DNA of 64,000 nt from JAFKFJ01 sp963786445 (GTDB taxonomy: Bacteria; Pseudomonadota; Alphaproteobacteria; Acetobacterales; Acetobacteraceae): positions 248,001 to 312,000 of the forward strand of contig CAWAZU010000025.1 of NCBI GenBank assembly GCA_963786445.1, given 5' to 3'. Positions within the stretch are counted from its first letter, which is position 1. Each line of letters starts with the position of its first letter. The notes beneath the pieces were generated by a model. The model searched no databases. It saw only the letters and a program-made list of their open reading frames with translations, and was not told the DNA's origin. The translations under genes were made by a program, and so were the position numbers. Positions 45,697-54,836 of this stretch are shown in pieces.

Positions 45697-46644
45697 TCGC
45701 CGCCCTGCTGGTGCAGTTGGCGCAGATGGCGCTGGTGCTGCTGGCGGCACCGCTGCTCACCGGCTGGGTGCGGAAGGTGAAGGCACGGCTGCAACGCCGG
45801 CAGGGGCCGCCGGTGCTGCAGCCGTATCGCGACCTCGCGCCGCCTGCTCGGCAAGGAGGCGGTGATCGCCGAGAACGCATCGTGGCTGTTCCGCACTGCG
45901 CCGTATCTGATCTTCGCGCTCACCTGGGTCGGTGCGGCGCTGGTGCCGACATTCGCGACCGGCCTGCTGTTCTCCTGGGTCGGGCGATCTGATCGCCATC
46001 ATCGCACTGCTCGGCGCGGCGCGGTTCCTGCTCGCACTTGCCGGCATGGACATCGGCACCAGCTTCGGCGGCATCGGCGCGAGCCGGGAGATGATGATCG
46101 CCTCGATCGCCGAGCCGGCGATGCTGATGATCGTGCTGACGCTGGCACTGATCGCCGGCTCGACGCAATTGTCCACCATCGCCGCGTTCATGCTGGCGAG
46201 CGCGGGTTTGCGCGTGTCGCTGGCGCTGGCGCTGGTCGCGTTCCTGATCGTGGCGATCGCGGAGAACGGGCGCATCCCGGTGGACAATCCGGCGACGCAC
46301 CTGGAGCTGACGATGGTGCATGAGGCGATGGTGCTGGAATATTCCGGCCGGCACCTGGCGATGATCGACCTGGCGGCGTCGCTGAAACTGCTGCTGAGTA
46401 CGTCTCCGCCATCGCTTGCATCTTCGTCCCCTTCGGCCTGGTGCGCGGCAGCGACGGGTTGGCCGGCTACGCGGTGGGGCTGGCGAGCTACGCGGCGAAG
46501 CTGGCGGTCGCCGGTGCGCTGCTCGGCACGTTCGAGCTGGCGATCGCAAAGATGCGGGTGTTCCGCGTGCCCGGCTTGCTCGGCGGCGCGCTGATGCTGG
46601 GGCTGCTGGCGACGCTGCTGCTGTACGTGGCGCGGGGGATGTGA
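45693..46644 (+). CDS. hyfC: Hydrogenase-4 subunit C-like / NuoH-type subunit; three frameshifts
   Basis: About 317 residues of the NuoH/HyfC family that bridges the hydrophilic and membrane arms. RQGPPVLQPYRDLARLLGKEAVI (after removing an extra C near 45845), GIGASREMMIASIAEPAML and ENGRIPVDNPATHLELTMVHEAMVLEYSG (the conserved quinone-side loop with acidic residues) are diagnostic. Further breaks near 45985 (GGG for GG) and 46400. Start GTG 45693 overlaps the hyfB stop. Confidence 0.85.
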
Positions 46645-47307
46645 TGCACGGCTTTTCCTTCGACGTCGCGAACATGCTCGCCGGGCTGCTGGTGCTGGCG
46701 AGTTTTTGATGATCTACCAGGTGCGCCTGCCGGCGCTGCTCAACATGCTCGGGCTGCACGCGGTCGTTCTGGCGCTCGCGGTGGCGTGGCAGGCGTACAT
46801 CGCAGGACGCGCCGCGAGCTTTACGTCACCGCGGCGATCACGCTGGTGTTCAAGGCGCTGGCGATCCCGACGGCGTTGCAGCGCATGGTGGTCCGGCTCG
46901 GCATCCACCGCGAGATCGAGGCCGTCACCGGCATCGGCCTGACCATGCTCGCCGGCATCGGGCTGGTGGCGCTGTCGCTGGAAGTGATGCTGCCGGTCAC
47001 CGCGCATGCCGATCCGCTGACGCGCGAGGACATCGCGTTGGCGCTGTCCGTCGTGCTGCTGGGCCTGCTGATGATGGTGACGCGGCGCAATGCGGTGAGC
47101 CAGGTGGCGGCGTTCCTGTCGCTGGAGAACGGCGTGGATCTCGCCGCCGCGGCGGCGCAGGGCATGCCGCTGGTGGTCGAGATCAGCATCGCGTTCTCGG
47201 TGCTGATCGCGTTCCTGGTGATCGGCGTGTTCCTGTTCCGCATCCGCGAGCGCTTCGACACCGTCGATCTGCGCGCCCTCGACGAGTTCCGCGGAGAGCG
47301 GCGGTGA
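46644..47307 (+). CDS. hyfE: Hydrogenase-4 subunit E-like (NuoK-related fusion); two frameshifts
   Basis: About 220 residues, six or seven helices. MHGFSFDVANMLAGLLVLASF, then (after a lost T in a T6 run near 46708) MIYQVRLPALLNMLGLHAVVL, and after a break near 46806 ELYVTAAITLVFKALAIPTAL, SQVAAFLSLENGVDLAAA. The SLENG segment is the NuoK-like helix carrying the conserved Glu. It forms part of the ion pathway next to subunit C. ATG overlaps the hyfC stop. Confidence 0.82.
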
Positions 47308-48741
47308 CCGCGCTGGCCGGCGTGCTCGGCGCGCCGCTGGTCGGCGCGGCCGTCCTCGCCGCGCTGTCCGGCTATCGGCTGTCCGCGCGCGTCAACGTCG
47401 CAGCCAGCTTCGTGGCGTTCGCCTCGGCGCTGCTGCTGTTCGGGCACCGCCCCGCGCACGGCCGCTTCCTGCTGGTGGACGACCTCAACGTCGTGTTCAT
47501 CGTGCTGTCCACGTTCGTCGGCTTCACCACCAGCATTTTCAGCGCCAGCTATATCGGCCACGAGCTGGCGACCGGGCGGCTGACGCCGGCGTATCTGCGG
47601 TTCTATCACGCCATGTTCCAGGTGATGATGTTCGGCATGAACCTGGCGCTGGTGTCCAACAACATCGGCCTGATGTGGGTCGCCGTCGAGCTGGCGACGC
47701 TGTCCACCGTGATCATGGTCGGCATCTACCGCACCCACGAGGCGATCGAGGCCGCGTGGAAATACTTCATTCTCGGCAGCGTCGGCATCGCGCTGGCGCT
47801 GTTCGGCACCATCCTGGTCTATCTCGCGGCGCGGCCGGTGGTCGGCGGCGGGCATGGACGGCATGGCGTGGACCGTGCTGCTCGCGCACGCCGCGGGTTT
47901 CGATCCGGCGTTGCTCGAACGTGGCCTTCGTGTTCCTGCTGCTCGGCTACGGCACGAAAGTCGGCCTCGCGCCGATGCACGCCTGGCTGCCGGACGCGCA
48001 CGCCGAGGGGCCGACGCCGATCTCGGCGGTGCTGTCGGGGCTGCTGCTGAACGTCGCGCTCTATGCGCTGCTGCGCTTCAAGATGCTGCTCGCCGCCTGT
48101 CCCGGCGGCATCGCGCCGGGGCCGCTGATGATCACGCTCGGCCTGGTCTCGCTGCTGTTCGCCGAGCTTCATGCTGTACCGGCGGCGCGACATCAAACGC
48201 ATGTTCGCCTACTCGTCGATCGAGCACATGGGCATCATCGTGTTCGCGTTCGGCATGGCGGGGCCGCTCGGCAATTTCGCCGGCCTGCTGCAGATGACCA
48301 TGCACAGCCTGACGAAATCGGCGATTTTCTTCTCGGTCGGGCACGTCACGCAGGTGAAGCGCACGCAGCGCATCGCCGAGATGGGCGGGCTGACCGAGAG
48401 CCATCCGCTGCTGGGCTGGAGCCTGATCGCCGGCGTCATCGCCATCGCCGGCCTGCCGCCGTTCGGCGTGTTCACCAGCGAGTTCCTGGTCGTCAGCTCG
48501 ACTTTTGCCCGCGCGCCGGTGCTGGCGGTGCTGCTGGTGCTGGGCCTGCTGATCGCGCTTGGGCGCGCTGCTGCTGCGCGTCTCGTCGGTCGCGTTCGGG
48601 CCGGTGCGCGGCCCGGCGGCGCCGGCGCAGGCCTCGTTCGTGCCGGTGTTCGCGCATCTGGCGCTGGTGCTGGTCGCCGGCGTCTGGCTGCCGGGGCCGC
48701 TGGTCGCGTGGTTCCAGCACGTCGCGGTGCTGCTCGGATGA
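47304..48741 (+). CDS. hyfF: Hydrogenase-4 subunit F-like / NuoN-M-type subunit; four frameshifts
   Basis: About 478 residues; second antiporter-like subunit. NIGLMWVAVELATLSTVIMVG, YGTKVGLAPMHAWLPDAHAEGPTPISAVLSGLLLN and RDIKRMFAYSSIEHMGII show the conserved Lys/Glu residues of the NuoM/N-HyfF channel. Breaks near 47853, 47920, 48169 and 48560 each fit one extra base. GTG 47304 overlaps the hyfE stop (GTGA) and its own TGA overlaps the hyfG ATG. Confidence 0.85.
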
Positions 48742-50116
48742 TTCTTTGGGACGATGCCGTCGCGCGGTTGACCGAAGGCAACGCCACGCTGCTCGGCCTG
48801 TGGGGCGAGCGGACCGTCGTGCATCTGGCGCTGCTGCAGGACGGCGACATTGCGCATCTCGGCTTCGCCTGTCCCGACGGGCGCTATCCGTCGCTCGGCC
48901 GCGTGCATCCGCCGGCGATAAGGCTGGAGCGGGCGGCCCGCGATCTCTACGGCCTCGACCCGGTCGGGCTGCCGGATGCGCGGCCCTGGCTCGATCACGG
49001 CGCGGCGCCGACGTCGTATCCGTTCCTGCCGGTCGAGGGCGACAACCTGCATCAGGTCCCGGTCGGCCCGGTGCATGCCGGCATCATCGAGCCGGGGCAT
49101 TTCCGCTTCACCTGCGACGGCGAGACGGTGGTGCGGCTGGAGGCACGACTCGGCTACGTGCATCGCGGCATCGAGGCGCTGATGGCCGGCGCGGCGCTGG
49201 ACGCGGCGGCGCGGCTGGCCGGGCGGATCAGCGGCGACAGCACGGTGGCGTATGCGCTCGCCTTCGCCCGCGCCGCCGAGCAGGCGACAGGAACAGAACC
49301 GCCGCCGCGCGCGGTGTGGCTGCGCGCGCTGATGGCGGAGCTGGAGCGGCTGGCGAACCATCTTGGCGACATCGGCGCGATCTGCAACGACGCCTCGTTC
49401 AGCCTGATGCAGGCGCATTGCGCGGTGCTGCGCGAGCGCACGCTGCGCGCGGCGGCGACGTGTTTCGGGCATCGGCTGATGATGGACGCGATCATCCCCG
49501 GCGGCGTCGCGTACGACCTGGCGCCGGACGGCGCGGAGGCGCTGCGCGCGCTGCTGCGCGAGTTGCGAAAACGCTTCCCGCCGCTGATAAAACTGTATGA
49601 CGCGACGGCCTCGCTGCAGGACCGCACCGTCGGCACCGGCGTGCTTCGCACCGAACTGGCGCGGCGCTTCGGCGCCGGCGGGTTCGTCGGGCGGGCCTCG
49701 GGGCGCGATTTCGACGCGCGGCGCACGCCGGGCTATCCGCCCTATGACGCGCTTTCCTTCACCGTGCCGGTGCGCAGCGAGGGCGACGTGAACGCGCGCG
49801 TCTGGGTGCGCATCGAGGAAATCGAGCCAGAGTTTTTCTCTGCATCGACCAGATTCTCGACCGATTGCCGGCGGGCGCGCTGCGGGTGGCGATGAACCAG
49901 GCCGCGGGCGAGGGGATGGCGCTGGCGGAAGGGTTCCGCGGCGACGTGCTGGTCTGGCTGCGTCTCGCCGACGGGCGCGTGCAGCATTGCCATGCGCGCG
50001 ATCCGTCGTGGTTCCAGTGGCCGCTGCTGGAAGCCGCGATCGAGGGCAACATCGTCGCCGACTTCCCGCTCTGCAACAAGTCGTTCAACTGCTCCTACGC
50101 GGGGCACGACCTCTAG
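48738..50116 (+). CDS. hyfG: Hydrogenase-like large subunit (HyfG/NuoCD-like) lacking the N-terminal NiFe cysteines; one frameshift
   Basis: About 459 residues: an N-terminal NuoC-like domain (~1-110; HPPAIRLERAARDLYGLDPVGLPDARPW, the 30-kDa signature) fused to a NuoD/large-subunit domain. The catalytic N-terminal motif RxCGxCxxxH is replaced by GRISGDSTVAYALAF, with no Cys. At the C-terminus, DPCxxC is replaced by DFPLCNKSFNCSYAGHDL. HRGIEALMAG and LMAELERLANHLGDIGAICND keep the fold. Thus it is not expected to bind NiFe as a hydrogenase, as in Ehr complexes and NuoD. The frame breaks near 49830 in a T run. Confidence 0.83.
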
Positions 50117-50124
50117 GCGCGCGC

Positions 50125-50646
50125 ATGCGAAAGACGCTGCTGCAAGGGCTGCTGCACCGCCCGCTTACCGAAGCGCCGCCGCGCCTCGACGATACCGAGG
50201 CGGTGACGCTGGCGCGCGAACTGGACGCGGCGGCGCAACGCAAGCTCGGCCGCAGCCTCGCGATCCGCGCGGTCGATGCCGGCTCCTGCAACGGCTGCGA
50301 GCTGGAGCTCCACGCGCTCGGCAACGCGTTCTACGACCTGGAACGGTTCGGCCTGCGCTTCGTCGCCTCGCCGCGGCATGCCGACGTGCTGACGGTGACC
50401 GGGCCGGTCACGCGCAACATGCGCGAGGCGCTGCTGCGCACTTATGCCGCGATGCCGGCGCCGAAATTTGTGGTCGCGATCGGCGCCTGCGCCTGCGACG
50501 GCGGCGTGTTCGCGCGCAGCCCGCACTGCGCCGGCGGGGTCGGCGCGGTGCTGCCGGTCGATGTCGCCATCGCCGGCTGCCCGCCGACCCCGCTCGACCT
50601 GCTGCGCGGGCTGCTGACGCTGTTCCGACGCGATCAGCGGCCGTAG
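50125..50646 (+). CDS. hyfI: Hydrogenase-4 subunit I-like / NuoB-type Fe-S subunit
   Basis: 173 residues, intact. The proximal [4Fe-4S] ligands are all present: two in DAGSCNGCELELHAL, one in VAIGACACDGGVFA and one in AIAGCPPTPLDLL, the NuoB/HyfI order. It would pass electrons to the interface with the large subunit. It ends the operon; no HyfH/HycF-like ferredoxin subunit, formate dehydrogenase or hyp maturation gene is found. The 3' end overlaps the convergent PEBP gene by 13 bp. Confidence 0.9.
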   Translation: MRKTLLQGLLHRPLTEAPPRLDDTEAVTLARELDAAAQRKLGRSLAIRAVDAGSCNGCELELHALGNAFYDLERFGLRFVASPRHADVLTVTGPVTRNMREALLRTYAAMPAPKFVVAIGACACDGGVFARSPHCAGGVGAVLPVDVAIAGCPPTPLDLLRGLLTLFRRDQRP

Positions 50647-51182
50647 CGCGCGGTAAAACTCGCCTTGGCCAGCGTCGCGTAGTGCGTGACGAAGCCGACC
50701 ACGGCAGGGGTCGGATTCGGCGGCACGTCCAGCTTGTCGGTCTTCACCGCGTAGAGCGTAAAAATGTAGCGGTGCGGCTTGTCGCCCTTCGGCGGGCAGG
50801 GGCCGTTATAGCCGGGAGCGCCGTAATCGCTGTTGGCCATCATCGCCCCCTCCGGCTGCTTGCCGGGCGCGCCGGCGCCTTGCGGCAGGGAGGTGACCGA
50901 GGCGGGGATGTTGTACATCACCCAGTGCCAGAACCCGCTGCCGGTGGGCGCGTCCGGGTCAAAGATCGTCAGCACGTAGCCTTTGGTGCCCGCCGGCGCG
51001 CCGCTCCAGGCGAGTGCCGGGGAGACGTTCTGGCCGGTGCAGCCGAAGCTGTTGAAGACGAAGGTGTCGGCGATCTTGCCGCCCGGCTTGATGTCCGGGC
51101 TGGTCAGCTTGAACGGCGTCGCGGCGGCGGCGGGCACGGCGGCGAGGCCGAGCAGCAGCAGCGAACAGGCGAGAGCGCGCAT
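50634..51182 (-). CDS. YbhB/YbcL-type PEBP-like periplasmic protein
   Basis: 182 residues with a signal peptide (ALACSLLLLGLAAVPAAAA). NVSPALAWSGAPAGTKGYVL, DPDAPTGSGFWHWVMYNIP and PPKGDKPHRYIFTLYAV are the phosphatidylethanolamine-binding-protein-like (YbhB) signature with its anion-binding pocket. The role in bacteria is unclear. A good Shine-Dalgarno (GGAGGAAACC) precedes ATG 51182. Confidence 0.88.
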   Translation of the reverse strand: MRALACSLLLLGLAAVPAAAATPFKLTSPDIKPGGKIADTFVFNSFGCTGQNVSPALAWSGAPAGTKGYVLTIFDPDAPTGSGFWHWVMYNIPASVTSLPQGAGAPGKQPEGAMMANSDYGAPGYNGPCPPKGDKPHRYIFTLYAVKTDKLDVPPNPTPAVVGFVTHYATLAKASFTARYGR

Positions 51183-51311
51183 CCTGGTTTCCTCCGTTTC
51201 TGCGGCGTTCCACGCCCGCATCATAGGCGGGTAGGCGCGGATTTCCAGGTGTGTCATGGTCGCGCCGCGGCGGGTCCTACGGCCGCATGCCAACAGTCAG
51301 GGAGAGGGCGG

Positions 51312-52538
51312 ATGTCACGACGGAGCGGAATGATGCTGGCGGGGGCGGCGCTGGCCGCCGCGCTCGGGTTTGCTGCGGCGGCCCAGGCCGAGACGGTGCG
51401 GGTGACGGCCGCCTACTACAGCGACAAGACCGGCCCGTATTTCGAGCAGATGGCAAAAGAGTTCCACGCGAAAAACCCCGGCATCGACATCAAGGTCGAG
51501 GTGGTGAACTGGGACAGCCTGCTGCAGAAACTGCAGACCGACATCTCCGGCGGCACCAATTCCGACATCTCGATCATCGGCACGCGCTGGCTGCTCGATT
51601 TCGTCAAGGACGGCCAGGCCGAGCCGCTCGACGGCTACATGAGCCAGGCGTTCAAGGACCGCTTCATCGGCGCCTTCCTCGCCCCGAGCCAGATCGGCGG
51701 AAAAACCTACGGCCTGCCGATCGCCGCCTCCGCCCGGGCGATGTTCTACAACAAGGACCTGTTCGCGAAGGCCGGCATCACCGCGCCGCCGGCGACCTGG
51801 GACGACGTGGCGGCCGACGCGGCCAAGCTGAAGGCCAAAGGCATCGCCGGCTTCGGGTTGCAGGGCAAGGCGATCGAGACCGACGTCTATTGGTACTACG
51901 CGCTCTGGACCTACGGCGGCGACGTGGTCAACGCACAGGACAAGGCAGCGTTCGACAGCCCGGCCGGCGTGAACGCGCTGACCATGTACAAGTCGCTGAT
52001 CGACAAGGGCCTGACCGAAGACGGGCCGACCAACTACACGCGCGAGGATTTACAGAACCTGTTCAAGCAGGGGCGCGTGGCGATGGTCATCACCGCGCCG
52101 TTCCTGATCAACCAGATCGCCGCCGAGGCGCCGAAGCTGAACTACGGCATCACCGCGGTGCCGAAGAAGACGCGCAGCGCCACCTACGCGGTGACCGATT
52201 CGGTCGTGCTGTTCAAGAACAGCAAGGTGAAAAAGGCGGCATGGCAGTTCCTCGACTTCCTGTTCACCAAGGACCCGCGGGTGACGTTCAACAAGAACGA
52301 GGGTTTTCTGCCGACCACCAAGGCGGCGGCGGCGGACCCGTATTTCACCCAGAACGAGCGGTTGCAGACCTTCGTGAAGCTGCTGCCGAGTGCGCATTTC
52401 GCGCCGACGGTGACCGGTTGGGAGGACACCGCGAAAGCGGTGAGCGACGCGGTGCAGTCGGTCTATCTCGGCAAGGACCAGCCGGCGCCGGCGCTCAAGC
52501 ACGCGGCGGAGCTCGCCGACCAGGCGCTGGGGAAGTAG
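51312..52538 (+). CDS. Sugar ABC transporter substrate-binding protein
   Basis: 408 residues. Signal peptide (MLAGAALAAALGFAAAAQA), then a family-1 extracellular binding fold: VNWDSLLQKLQTDISGGTNS, IIGTRWLLDFVKDGQAEPLD, MFYNKDLFAKAGI, and GRVAMVITAPFLINQI. It captures a sugar or oligosaccharide in the periplasm for the two permeases that follow. Shine-Dalgarno AGGGAGAGGG is strong. The precise sugar is unknown. Confidence 0.9.
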   Translation: MSRRSGMMLAGAALAAALGFAAAAQAETVRVTAAYYSDKTGPYFEQMAKEFHAKNPGIDIKVEVVNWDSLLQKLQTDISGGTNSDISIIGTRWLLDFVKDGQAEPLDGYMSQAFKDRFIGAFLAPSQIGGKTYGLPIAASARAMFYNKDLFAKAGITAPPATWDDVAADAAKLKAKGIAGFGLQGKAIETDVYWYYALWTYGGDVVNAQDKAAFDSPAGVNALTMYKSLIDKGLTEDGPTNYTREDLQNLFKQGRVAMVITAPFLINQIAAEAPKLNYGITAVPKKTRSATYAVTDSVVLFKNSKVKKAAWQFLDFLFTKDPRVTFNKNEGFLPTTKAAAADPYFTQNERLQTFVKLLPSAHFAPTVTGWEDTAKAVSDAVQSVYLGKDQPAPALKHAAELADQALGK

Positions 52539-52567
52539 GCGTGATCGTCGCGTGGCGCTGACGGAGG

Positions 52568-52612
52568 CACCCCTCCCCCCGGCCCCCTCCCGCAAGGGGA
52601 GGGGGAGGGGTG
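52568..52612. repeat. REP-like palindrome overlapping the 5' region of the permease gene
   Basis: CACCCCTCCCC...CCCTCCC and GGGGAGGGGGAGGGGTG arms surround GCAA; the inner 9-bp stem is perfect. If translated it would give a Leu-Pro-Pro-Pro/Gly-Arg-Gly run of the kind produced by dispersed repeats. It supplies the GGAGGGG Shine-Dalgarno of the GTG at 52612. Its ends match the palindrome at 8448-8494. Confidence 0.6.
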
Positions 52613-53490
52613 TGCCGCGAAAAATTCCGCGCGCGGCGCTGCCCTGGCTGCTGGTGCTGCCGAGTCTGGTGCTGGCGCTCGCGGTCATCCTCTACCCGTT
52701 CTGGGAGATCGTGCGGCTCTCGGTCTCCGACGTGTCGCGCTTCGGGCAGATGCGCGGCTTCATCGGGGCGGCGAATTTTTCCCGCATCGTTGCCGATCCG
52801 GTGTTCCTCGCCGCGCTGCTGCGCACGCTGGAATGGACCGCCGCGGTGGTCGGCGGCACGGTGCTGATCTCGGCCGGCGTGGCGCTGGTGCTGGTGCAGG
52901 ATTTTTGGGGGCGCAGCGTCGCGCGCACGCTGGTGCTGCTGCCCTGGGCGATCTCGCTGTCGATGGCGGCGATCGTGTGGCTGTGGGCGTTCGACGGCGA
53001 TCACGGCATGGTCAACGCCACCCTGCGCCAGCTCGGCCTGCTGCACGGCAACGTGCAATGGATGGCGCGCGCCGAGACCGCGTTCCCGGTCGAGATCGGC
53101 GTCGGCATCCTGGTGTCGATCCCGTTCACCACCACGATCCTGCTCGGCGGCCTCAGCTCGATCCCCGGCGACATCTACGAGGCGGCGAGCATCGACGGAG
53201 CGACGCGCGTGCAGGCGTTCCGCCACCTGACGCTGCCGCTGCTGAGCAGCTTCGCCAACATCGCCATCGTGCTCAACGTGATCTACGTGTTCAACTCGTT
53301 CCCGATCATCTGGGTGATGACGCAGGGCGGCCCCGACAACACCACGCACATCCTGGTGACGTATCTCTACCAGCTCGCCTTCTATATCGGGCGTCCCGGC
53401 CCGGCGGCGGCGGTCAGCCTGGTGATGCTGGCGATCGTGTTCGTGTTCACCGCGATCTACATCCGCATGCAGCGGGAGCGTGCGGCGTGA
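52612..53490 (+). CDS. Sugar ABC transporter permease (MalF-like)
   Basis: 292 residues, six helices. WLLVLPSLVLALAVILYPFW begins helix 1, and the EAA loop is EAASIDGATRVQAFRHLTLPLL (~residue 188), which docks the ATPase. GTG at 52612 is preferred over 52552, because translation from the latter would read through a repeat element. It overlaps the next permease by 4 nt (GTGA). Confidence 0.9.
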   Translation: MPRKIPRAALPWLLVLPSLVLALAVILYPFWEIVRLSVSDVSRFGQMRGFIGAANFSRIVADPVFLAALLRTLEWTAAVVGGTVLISAGVALVLVQDFWGRSVARTLVLLPWAISLSMAAIVWLWAFDGDHGMVNATLRQLGLLHGNVQWMARAETAFPVEIGVGILVSIPFTTTILLGGLSSIPGDIYEAASIDGATRVQAFRHLTLPLLSSFANIAIVLNVIYVFNSFPIIWVMTQGGPDNTTHILVTYLYQLAFYIGRPGPAAAVSLVMLAIVFVFTAIYIRMQRERAA

Positions 53491-54338
53491 CCGCGGGGCG
53501 GATGTTGCGGCGCTCGGTGCTGTGCTGGCTCGCGCTGTCGCCGCTGCTGGTGCTGGTCATCTTTCCGTTTGCCGTGATGCTCTCGACCGGGCTGAAGCCG
53601 ATCGACGAGGTGCTGGCCTGGCCGCCGCGCTGGCTGCCGAGCCACATCGCCTGGCACAATTTTCCCGACATGTGGGTCGCCGCGGATTTCGGCACGGCGG
53701 TGCTGAACAGTGTCGCGATCAGCGTGCTCTCGACGCTGCTGGCGCTCGCGGTGGCGGTGCCGGCGGCGTATGCGATGTCGCGGCTGGATCTGCGCGGGCG
53801 CGGCGCGTATCGGCAGTTCCTGCTGGTCACGCAGATGCTCTCGCCGGTCCTGCTGGTGCTCGGCCTGTTCCGCATGGCCGCGGCGATCCCGTTCGGCGAC
53901 GGCACGCTGGTCGATACGCGGCTGGTCGTCATCGTCATCTATGGCGCGTTCAACATCGCCTTCGCGGTGTGGATGCTGGCGTCGTATTTTGCCACCATCC
54001 CGCGCGACCTCGAGGAAGCGGCGTGGCTCGACGGCTGCACGCGCGCCGGCGCGGTGCGGCGCATCTTTCTGCCGCTGGCGCTGCCGGCGATCTCGGTGAC
54101 CGCGATCGTGACGTTCGTGGCGGCATGGAACGAGTTCACCGTGGCGCTGACCATGCTGCGCGACCCGGGCAAGCTGACGCTGACGCTGCGGGTGGTGAAC
54201 CTGGTCGCCGGCCGCTACAGCGTGCAGTGGAACCAGGTGATGCTGGCGACCCTGCTCGCCACGCTGCCGGTCGCCGTCATCTTCGCCGTGTTGCAGCGTT
54301 ACCTGGTGCAGGGGCTGACGCTGGGCGCGGTGAAGTAG
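53487..54338 (+). CDS. Sugar ABC transporter permease (MalG-like)
   Basis: 283 residues, six helices. EEAAWLDGCTRAGAVRRIFLPLALP is the EAA loop and WNEFTVALTMLRDP the conserved C-terminal segment of MalG-type permeases. It pairs with the preceding permease. No MsmK/UgpC-type ATPase gene follows, so a shared ATPase encoded elsewhere is expected. Confidence 0.9.
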   Translation: MTAGRMLRRSVLCWLALSPLLVLVIFPFAVMLSTGLKPIDEVLAWPPRWLPSHIAWHNFPDMWVAADFGTAVLNSVAISVLSTLLALAVAVPAAYAMSRLDLRGRGAYRQFLLVTQMLSPVLLVLGLFRMAAAIPFGDGTLVDTRLVVIVIYGAFNIAFAVWMLASYFATIPRDLEEAAWLDGCTRAGAVRRIFLPLALPAISVTAIVTFVAAWNEFTVALTMLRDPGKLTLTLRVVNLVAGRYSVQWNQVMLATLLATLPVAVIFAVLQRYLVQGLTLGAVK

Positions 54339-54386
54339 CCGGCCGGGTCAATTCTGCAAGCCGGTTGCATAAATGGCCCGCCCGGC

Positions 54387-54755
54387 TCAGTGGCGGAAGC
54401 TCCCGCCGCCGCCAAAGCCGCCGCCGCCGTGGAACCCGCCGAAGCCGCCGCCCATGCCGCCGCGGTTCCACGCGCCGCCATACCCGCGATAGCCGCCATA
54501 GCCGCCGAAGCAGCAGCCGCCGCCCCAGTAGCCGCCGAAGACCGGCCAACCCCAGCCCCAGCCGCCCCAAAGACCGTAGTCGTAGGGATAGCCGGCATAG
54601 GCCGCGTAGCCGCCATAGGCCGGATAGTAGGGATAGGCGCCGTAGCCGTAGGCGAGATAAGGGCTCGCGGGGTAGGCGGCACAGCCGCCGAGAGCGAGTG
54701 CCACCGCGAGCGCCACGGCCGTGCGGCGACGCCGCCACGGATGCGAGGAGGACAT
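54387..54755 (-). CDS. Gly/Tyr-rich lipoprotein
   Basis: 122 residues. A basic start and hydrophobic helix end in the lipobox LALGGC (~residue 24). The mature part is of low complexity: Tyr/Pro/Gly repeats (YGAYPYYPAYGGYAAYAGYP), then Gly/Trp (WGGWGWGWPVFGGYWGGG) and a Gly/Phe end. ATG 54755 follows GGAGGG. Such proteins may be surface or envelope-structural; the function is unknown. It stands alone, convergent with the permease operon. Confidence 0.65.
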   Translation of the reverse strand: MSSSHPWRRRRTAVALAVALALGGCAAYPASPYLAYGYGAYPYYPAYGGYAAYAGYPYDYGLWGGWGWGWPVFGGYWGGGCCFGGYGGYRGYGGAWNRGGMGGGFGGFHGGGGFGGGGSFRH

Positions 54756-54836
54756 GCTTCCCTCCGACACCTTGTCTCGTGGCGGAACATAGTCACGATG
54801 TGCGGCGAGTCCATGACCCGTCGGCGGCGGGGCCGA

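Noticed and set aside
43695..50646. Functional formate hydrogenlyase or NiFe hydrogenase 4
   Set aside because: The large subunit lacks the N-terminal Cys pair, and FDH, ferredoxin subunit and maturation genes are missing.
52552..52611. Translation of the permease from GTG 52552
   Set aside because: It would translate a repeat element into a Pro/Gly/Arg run; GTG 52612 has its own Shine-Dalgarno and begins the conserved protein.
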